Shown piece after piece: positions 57,056 to 64,000 of a stretch of 64,000 bases of DNA; within the stretch, counting starts at the first letter, position 1, and every line of letters begins with the position of its first letter. The position numbers and the translations under genes were made by a program. The notes below the pieces were generated by a model. The model saw only the letters and a list, made by a program, of their open reading frames with translations. It searched no databases and was not told the DNA's origin. The DNA is from Micropterix aruncella (Eukaryota > Arthropoda > Insecta > Lepidoptera > Micropterigidae), in assembly GCA_944548615.1 (NCBI GenBank), contig OX155978.1, positions 10,205,266-10,269,265 on the forward strand, read 5' to 3'.

Positions 57056-58984
57056 GCGGTATTGACTGGGCTATGCAGGAAATCTCCAGATAGAGTGCAA
57101 GTCATGAAAAAAGTGACCAACATTCTAGGAGGACATGGCATTTGGAGAAGAAGATGAAGGAAGTAATAGGTACTACCTTCCTTATAGCCTGCTACCTTGT
57201 TTTAATCCGGATTTTTCTCAGCAATCACTGCACAAATTTTAAAGACTCTTACTCCATCAAATAAAGCATAGTCCAATGGACATTTTAACATGAATATTTT
57301 TTGAACATCTTCACGTTTTCTAAAATAAGTCACGGTTGATGAAAATGTTTCGTTGTTACATTGTTTACGTTGATCTATATGTTTGCGTTTTTTATTGTTA
57401 TCGGTTTAAAATCACGTTCCGGATCGTTTTGTAAATGACCCAAGGTCTCAAATTGCTTAGTTTTCTTGTTATTCTCGTTGCAGTGTTGTCTCGTAGGCAG
57501 AGGCGTGAGTTGATGATTTTATCGGTAATACCTCTTATGTGTCTAGTAGTGATTCCTTGCAAAACTTAACTCTTTGAAAGTTTTCATTGTCAGTAAAGTC
57601 AATTGTTTTTTTTAAATTTTGTCCCATTTACATAACTAAAAAACCATGCCACGAAAAGATTGGTCGTTGGCGTGTACGAAGTCTGACGTATCGAGTAACG
57701 AAATGAAGGCTAACCCTTTTAGATGCTATATGAGTTAATTTTGATGTTGATGCGATCGTTTGACTAACAAATTACTTAAAACCACAATTTTCAAAGCAAA
57801 CCTGCTAAATATTTAAATTTGAATACAGGCGCGAAATTTTTGACGTTTGACATCCGGACCGTAAAAACTGACCCAACAAATACTGACCACCACGACAATT
57901 CGGTACGTCATCTCACATATTTTTTTAATATTAGTCGTTTTCCTTGCTTTAATCGTGTGTTTTCCCACGTGATTAAACCGGCCGTTACCATTTTAGGGCG
58001 ACCGATAAACTGTTTTATTATATATTTCGGCAATCCCGAGAAGCCGTCCGAGTTGACTCACAACAGACGGTTTATTCAGTCTGATTCTGTTTGAGTTCGT
58101 TTTCTACAATCGCCGGTTGCGCGCGTGGCGATATCGTGTGAAATACTATAAATAACTTTCTTTGTGTGCATATCCCGTGCATTCTCTCCTGTTTGGACGG
58201 ATTCCGAGCGCCGTGAGTTTTAAATTTGTTTTCTTTTTGACGTTTGAGCGGCCGGAAGTCGCTTTTCCCGCCCGTTTTTCCGATTTTCCTAATGGCCGCT
58301 AGATTTTTTCACGACCGTCTTCATAAATTAAGTACTGAAGTTTGTAAATACCAGTTTTTCGATCATTAAAATAGTAATTCGATGATAAAACCGGTCGGCG
58401 TCTGCAATTTATCACTAGTCAAAATAATTGACATTAAAGTATCAGATAATAAGTATCATATTGCTGTCGCTTCCGGTTGCGTTAAAAGCGATGATTCAAA
58501 ATGGCGAGCCCTCAACTGTAACGACATTATTACGATAAGATTGTGATTTAGTCAAAACATTGCTATCTTCATTAGGTCGTATTTGTTTAGATATGCTAGA
58601 TAAAATAATACATAGTGAATTTTAGCAAATCTTTTAAGAAAGCTAATTCTTGATTGGTGCACACTCACCATACTCCTACCACTTGTCTTCATCTATGTCT
58701 CAAGGAATCTCCATGAAAAACTTCAACAATTGATTGGACCACCTCACTTTTAGATATCGTCGCGACCCACTGGTTAAAAATCACTGCATTATAGAAACCT
58801 TTCTCAAAAAAAGAAAACTACTAGATTTGATAATTGTACTGCTAAATGTGATAGAAAAAAGCCTGGTATTATTGCAGTATAGGAACCTCTTCTAGATTGT
58901 TGATTTTTTTAACGTCACCAGACTATATTCACCACGTTGATTCCGAATCTGCTAACTGATTCCGAATCAAATAATATTAACTTC
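57056..58984. other. Unassigned region with a CpG-rich core
   Basis: No recognised gene or element. A 92-codon plus-strand frame at 57819-58094 has no family resemblance. The interval 58085-58330 is richer in CpG than its surroundings (ATCGCCGGTTGCGCGCGTGG, GCGGCCGGAAGTCGC) and contains GCGCCGTGAGTT at about 58209 (donor-like) and AATGGCCGC at 58291. It could be a promoter and untranslated first exon of a gene to the right, but this is weakly supported. Confidence 0.3.
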
Positions 58985-59245
58985 TTTGGCGAGACCGTCC
59001 GACAGAATGGAGAATTCAGCGATCGGCACCGAAGAAAACCTGGCTAAATAACATCAAAGACGACCTTAAAAATCAACAGTTATCGGCTAGGGATGCTCGA
59101 GACGTGGCAAAAAATCGTCAAGAATGGAAGCGAATTGTGAATGAAGTACGAGTCCAGCGGCACCGACAGCAGCGTATTGGCTGCGAGGGCGACCCCCTCC
59201 CCAATCGCCGGCTACGGAATAAATAATAAATAATTTATTCGGTCC
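58985..59245 (+). pseudogene. RTE-like element, 3' coding end
   Basis: Plus strand reads RPTEWRIQRSAPKKTWLNNI then KDDLKNQQLSARDARDVAKN and RQEWKRIVNEVRVQRHRQQR before a stop and AATAAATAATAAATAA tail. Same subfamily as 22120-22289/23715-24000, but without the TTAA insertion, so it shows the empty site. Confidence 0.8.
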
Positions 59246-59929
59246 CAATAAATAAGCGAAGTTTTTTATTTTAAATAATACATAAACACCTATTTGGCGG
59301 TAGGATAGATTAGTTTTTTAATACAACCTTGAAAACTAAGGTAAAAAATTCATTTTTTTTTTGTATGTAAATTTGGTCTCGAAAATTTACGCGTCCGAAG
59401 CTTTTTTCTTTCACATTTAACATTACAATGATCTAACCTAGTAGTATTTCTTTATTTTTTCGATTTCTGAGAAAGGTTCCTAAACTGCAATAATTCCAAA
59501 AAAACTAACCTAACCTACTGCCATATAGTTGTTTATGTATTATTTTTTTAAAACTCGCTAACCTACCGAAATGTATGGGTTTGATGCTTTTTTTAAATGC
59601 CTATATCTCGCTTATTTATTAAGGTCGAATAAAGATTGTTGCAGGTTCGGAATCAGAGTTAAAAATCCAATAATGTAAAAAAGGGTCCTATCATTTCTAT
59701 AAAGGTGTGTTGACACTATAAGGTAATTGTAGTGTCAACACACTAAAATTATCTACACAATTACCTATTATTTACAAATGCTTAAATTAATTAATTTTGC
59801 CTTTTGAGCTATTGTCCACAAAGGGCAATGGAAAAAATGTATGGGCGCTGGGCCCACTTCTCCAATGCCAATGACGTATTTACCATTGTAAAGATATATT
59901 CACTTACGCGACTGTGTACATGCTGACTA
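59246..59929. other. AT-rich spacer
   Basis: No gene. 59287-59345 shares AACACCTATTTGGCGGTA...TTAGTTTTTT with 30747-30800. A foldback GTGTTGACACTATAAGG / TAGTGTCAACACAC lies near 59706-59745. Confidence 0.4.
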
Positions 59930-60598
59930 CAATTGCCCTCATTGTCCATATAGGACTATTGAGAAAGTGAGTAAAATAAAGTACCTCGGAGTTATTGTAG
60001 ATGATAAGCTCAACTGGAAGGACCACATACAGGATACTGCATCAAAAGTCCGCTAACTTATCCACATATTTAAGGTACTAAGGAGTGCAATCTCAAAACC
60101 CTTAATCAAAACCATCTATGTATTACGCTTTTGTCAATAGTATACTATCATATGGGATCCTTGGATGGGGTGGCATGTCACTTTCAGCTCTAGATCCCTT
60201 AATTAAGGCCCAAAAGTCAATAATTAGGGTAATCAATAAAAAGCCTTTTAGGTTCTCCAGCGACCACTTATTTGAAGAGTTCCGAGTACTGGATATACGC
60301 CAATTATATGTGAAAGTATCAACAATATTTTATTACACCCACACAGAGCGGCATATTATTAAATCTCACACTAGCAGAACACGCGCAGTTACAGCCATGC
60401 AACATGATGTCCCCCTTAAGAAAACTAAATTCGCCCAACGACATTTTTCTTTTCTAGCTGTCCGACTACACAATTGAATAAATTCGGAATTGAAAGTAAA
60501 GTTAGATAACATACGAGGAAGAAAAATTATGACGGAATGGTTGATTGAGCTAGGAAGGAACGAAACGGAGAAATTGCTTAATTATAGTGCTGTATAAG
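59930..60598 (+). pseudogene. Jockey/I-type non-LTR fragment
   Basis: Plus strand encodes IKYLGVIVDDKLNWKDHI, a stop, then YYAFVNSILSYGILGWGG, KAQKSIIRVINKKPFR and FAQRHFSFLAVRLHN, the thumb and post-thumb part of a non-LTR reverse transcriptase. No RNase H follows. Ends near a stop at 60595-60597. Confidence 0.7.
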
Positions 60599-60624
60599 AA
60601 TACCTAACTACATAAAATTACTAA

Positions 60625-60735
60625 TTTTATGTATATGTATAGATGTAAAACATAAGTATATGTATATGTATATATGTGTATGTATATATGTAGATGTATA
60701 TGTATATATGTGTATGGGTACCTACATATGATTAT
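60625..60735. repeat. (TATG/TATA)n microsatellite
   Basis: Irregular run of TATATG, TGTATATG and related units. Confidence 0.8.
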
Positions 60736-60887
60736 TTAATATTATTATGTATATTATGTTACCAAAATATGCTAAGTATATGTAATATTTGTGTAAATAT
60801 AGAGCTACCACATAAAACAATGCTACATTACGTTACACTTACCAACTAAAAAAAAAAATACGTGTGGCACTCGGGGACTGCCGCGGT

Positions 60888-61446
60888 AAAGCTATTGCAT
60901 AGCATTTTTAATAACTTATGCAATTATAATTATTTATTTATTTTATTTTTTCTGATATCAGATAACTGCGCTCTATCAGAAAACGTTGAAATTATTCCGA
61001 ATCATTTGCTGCTGCGGTAGCAAATGATTCGGAATAATTTAAACGTCTTCCGATAGAGCGCCGCGCACGAATTTTTTATTCGATAAAGCGAAAAAACCGG
61101 ATTATTCGAAAAAAATCGTAGATAAAAAGATAGATAATTAAATTATCTTTAAAATGGTGCAGGTTTCATAATAATAGGCCAAATAGTATTTGCGTAGTAG
61201 TCGTTTTTGTGTTCGGTTAGACCTAATTTCACAAATTAATTACACTATGTAATATAAACAAAATCTAAAATATTCAAAGCTAAGAATATTAGCAAAATGT
61301 TCTTGTTTAACATATATTTTTTTCGAATCGTAAGCAGTACTCGTTTAGACGTATATCAGTTTAAAATCATTAATTTTCGTTAAGAAATTTCTTCATTCGG
61401 TCGCCGCGCTGGCCTAGGCCCGCGATAAAAGCTATGCAATAGCTTT
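60888..61446. repeat. Foldback unit with a long internal hairpin
   Basis: Outer inverted repeats AAAGCTATTGCATAGC (60888-60903) and GCTATGCAATAGCTTT (61431-61446). Inside is a hairpin: perfect 22-bp arms 60989-61010 and 61019-61040 with an 8-nt loop, extending with mismatches to about 60969-61060 (CGCTCTATC/GATAGAGCG). No coding. Probably a foldback MITE, but target duplications are not evident. Confidence 0.65.
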
Positions 61447-61536
61447 AAAAAAAAAATCGGTTGTGTCACCCCAAGACTTTCCTGACTAGTATCCGGGGAG
61501 GTGCGAAAAAACAGCGACATTTTTTACTCTAGTACC

Positions 61537-61888
61537 CCAAATTTGTATGGCAGGTACCCCAAACGTTGGTCGTAAGTACCCCAAAAACTAATAGGTTCTT
61601 CCGATGGTTAACAGAAGCTTCTATGCCAAATTTTAACTTAGACAGATTAAGCGTCTGGGCGCTATCGCGGAAACAATTTTTTCGCCGGGAACCCCAAATT
61701 TGTATGGGAGGTACCACAACCGTAGGGCGTAGGGACTCCAAAAACTAATGGGTTCCTCCGACGGTTAACAGAAGCTTATATACCAAATTTCAGCTCAATC
61801 CGATTAAGCGTCTGGGCACTATCGTGGAAGAATACATACATACAGACATACAGACATACAGACATACATACAGACAGAGATCGGTCTG
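61537..61888. repeat. Tandem ~145-bp duplication followed by (ACATACAG)n
   Basis: Units at about 61535-61680 and 61682-61828 share CCCCAAATTTGTATGG, GGTTAACAGAAGCTT, and GATTAAGCGTCTGGGC. Then an ACATACAG/ACAGACAT microsatellite at 61831-61888. Confidence 0.75.
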
Positions 61889-62548
61889 GAAATAGTCTCA
61901 ATCGTCTCAGGGAGTCTCAAAATATATATTCCCATCTTCATCTCAAATTTTTTTTTTAGCGCGATCACAATACTTTCCTTTCCGATAGGTCGTCAGGAAA
62001 GTAAAAGGAAAAAAAAATACATAAAAGCCTACCTTAGTACTGTCATCACTCCAGCAAGGTAGATTTTAATCTTATTAACCTAGTATCTTAAATGTGTGTG
62101 AAATATTAATAAATAAATAAATAAATACAATTTATTTAAAATATATATGACTACTACATATTAACTCAATTATGAGCCGTTTCGGATTTTTGTTCGGAAT
62201 CCTAATAAGTATGGCTAATTACAAAAATCCAATGTTACTATGATGCCAATTATTTATTTGAAATATATTATTTGCAGTGAAGATCCTTAAATTATAGTAT
62301 ATTATGATGTACAGTGACCTTTGCACACCATATTACAGACATCAGGAAAAACAACGGGAATGAAATCATGAGACACATTACAGAGTTGAAGCAACATATC
62401 CCAGTATATCCTCTCCATATACTGCTGACAAACTCGAGCATTGTTAGGAATGTATAGTTTGTACTCTCACAGTGTATGTGCTTTATCGTTTCGGGTATTC
62501 TGCAACGGTTTTTGTTTAAATTGATATTAAAAATATAATGCCTGTATG
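61889..62548. other. AT-rich spacer
   Basis: An AAATAAATAAATAAATA run occurs near 62109-62126. 62290-62520 carries no recognised gene. Confidence 0.35.
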
Positions 62549-62823
62549 CAGCGGCGGATCCAGGATTTATATTTGGGGGGGGGGGGGGGCTGAGGGTCGG
62601 TCTCGCTAATAGCTATATCAGTAAATAACAATAATTCCAGAATATTCGTAAAAACCTGTAGTGCAACTACATTAAGAAATTGGGTATACCTACTAAATTA
62701 GACTGAGCTAACATATTTTTAATATACAGTTCAGTAACAAATCTGAAAGTTTCGTTTATTTATGTTTTGGGGGGGGGGGGGCTTCAGTCCCTTAGCCCCC
62801 CCCCCCCCCTGGATCCGCCACGG
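62549..62823. mobile_element. hAT-type MITE with G/C homopolymer arms
   Basis: 275 bp with inverted termini CAGCGGCGGATCCAGG and CCTGGATCCGCCACGG, and an 8-bp target duplication CCTGTATG (62541-62548 and 62824-62831). The 8-bp duplication and CAGNGGCGG start indicate the hAT superfamily. Runs of 16, 14 and 15 G or C lie near both ends. Confidence 0.85.
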
Positions 62824-62839
62824 CCTGTATGCGTTAGGT

Positions 62840-64000
62840 CAGCTTTACTCAACCTTTTTTTGTTCTTGGGCCAAATACGAGTGAGTGCTACATCAGACGG
62901 GTCGCAACAACCTATATTACAATAAATCCACAGAAGACGTTAATAAAACTCAACTTTTAAACGTAATCATTTATTTAAAACTAATGAGATTGTTGACATT
63001 GCCTACTTTTGACAATACAACGTCAACAGCAAGTGTGCACAATTTTTCAAGGTTTCATAATTAACGGGTACTAATTTCCAAAATTCTTCCTTTCTCTTTA
63101 AAAATTGCTTCCAGATATGTGTCGTTTTTAAATTCAATAAATTCATCCAATAATTTTACGTTCTCAAATCCAAATGCAGTCAGTTGCGTGATTGTGGCTA
63201 TTTGTAAGTGCCAGGGATTTTCGACTAGCAAAAAACATTTCTTGATTTTTCTTAAATCCTGAAATCTGCGCTTGAATTCCTTGCTTAACCCTTGGAGTAA
63301 ATGGGTATTTTCATGGATGCATCTGTCTCTTTTGCAGGATTTTCGGCGACATCGACCTTAAAGTACTATAACTACGAAACTACTACACCAATCATAAAAA
63401 GAATAACTGCACAATGATTGCATTGAAATTTCGAATATAGAATATTGAAATATCATTTTGTAAAACAATTAGATAATTATGAATAAATATGAGAACGTCA
63501 AAGAAGTGAAAAAAACACGCGACCAGATTTGGTCGACTCGTACTCAACGGATAATTGTTTCGCGACCAGATTTGGTTGACTCATACTCAACGGGTTAAGG
63601 AATCTAAGTATTTGGAAATTAATACATAGTTTTCTAGGGAAACATCAATGCCATCTTGTTGAGCCTTTACCATTGTTGGAAAGTTGTGCAGTTTTTATTT
63701 TGTATTTCTTCTATGTACAAGTCCAGTTTATCTTTGAAAGCAAATACTTTACTCGTCATCTGAGAAATAATTTTATTTTCTCCCTGTAAACCACGATTGA
63801 GTTCACTAAGTTTTTTTTGTCACATAGCAAAGAAAAGCTAAAATACACCACCAACTGTCATTTTCAAGTTCACTGTCAACTTTATCATTTTGTTGTCAAA
63901 ATAAAATAATTTCATGTCGCAAAGAGTAAAACCGTTCCAGGACTTTTCCTCTACTGAGCCACCTTCGGGCCGCAAAGAAAAGGTCGGCGGGCCGCAGATT
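62840..64000 (-). pseudogene. hAT transposase fragment, continuing off right edge
   Basis: The minus strand, with several stops and frame changes, reads RWLSRGKVLERFYSLRHEI (63950-63900), then a LAFLCYVT segment, LNRGLQGENKIISQM, and further left LLVENPWHLQIATITQ. The WLSRGKVL..F..LR.EI block and N..LQG motif are typical of the C-terminal half of animal hAT transposases (ZBED/GTF2IRD2-type). The left end near 62840-62870 (CTTTACTCAACCTTTTTTTG) looks like a hAT terminus. Interrupted at 63285-63598 by a TTAA MITE. Confidence 0.7.
63289..63594 (+). mobile_element. TTAA-flanked MITE, family A, copy 4
   Basis: 306 bp, TTAA at 63285-63288 and 63595-63598, nearly identical to 5367-5671. Inserted in the decayed hAT transposase. 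Confidence 0.9.

Noticed and set aside
57819..58094. 92-codon frame as a gene
   Set aside because: No family resemblance, no clear promoter or splice context, ordinary length for chance in this composition.

Overview
The window is a piece of an insect-type nuclear genome. It carries two intron-split housekeeping genes buried in a dense, multiply nested layer of transposable elements (TEs). The elements seen are an Osvaldo-like Ty3/gypsy element, BEL/Pao, CR1-like, RTE-like and RNase H-bearing non-LTR elements, a restriction-like-endonuclease (RLE) non-LTR family, piggyBac-type TTAA elements, Tigger/pogo, Tc1 and hAT. Base composition is AT-rich. I cannot name the species; some short repeats resemble ones common in Lepidoptera, but that is only an impression.

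Host gene 1 is canonical nuclear poly(A) polymerase on the minus strand. Six coding exons (32583-32685, 30581-30681, 26283-26411, 21798-21905, 18022-18133, 5795-5953) join in phase into the N-terminal 237 residues, including all three catalytic aspartates. The gene continues beyond the left edge. Host gene 2 is the mitochondrial ribosome-associated GTPase MTG1 on the plus strand. Four exons (35627-35863, 41636-41899, 42864-43099, 55627-55918) give a complete 342-residue protein. The two genes are divergent, with about 2.9 kb between their start codons.

Mobile layer. 1-5.7 kb: CR1-like RT fragment, Tigger element, a decayed piggyBac with a non-LTR tail inside it, a (CTAA)n-tailed non-LTR tail and a TTAA MITE. 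6.2-16.7 kb (poly(A) polymerase intron 5): an RLE element split by a complete Osvaldo-like LTR retrotransposon (6385-14675, no LTR difference seen) and by a 668-bp retroposon with a 15-bp target duplication. 18-30 kb: RTE in CR1-like element, two inverted 1.4-kb TTAA elements on either side of poly(A) polymerase exon 3, and a second copy of the 668-bp retroposon. 36-55.6 kb (MTG1 introns): Tigger, tandem RLE copies, nested TTAA elements, and an intact BEL/Pao element (44420-53217) inserted inside a LOA/I-group non-LTR element. 56-64 kb: non-LTR fragments, foldback DNA, a hAT MITE and a decayed hAT transposase.

The most notable functional signal is at the gag-pol junction of the Osvaldo-like element. 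An in-frame A AAA AAC heptamer is followed by a 9-nt spacer and a perfect 13-bp stem that contains the gag stop codon, a textbook layout for -1 ribosomal frameshifting. No tRNA gene, rRNA gene, CRISPR array or bacterial-type operon was seen.
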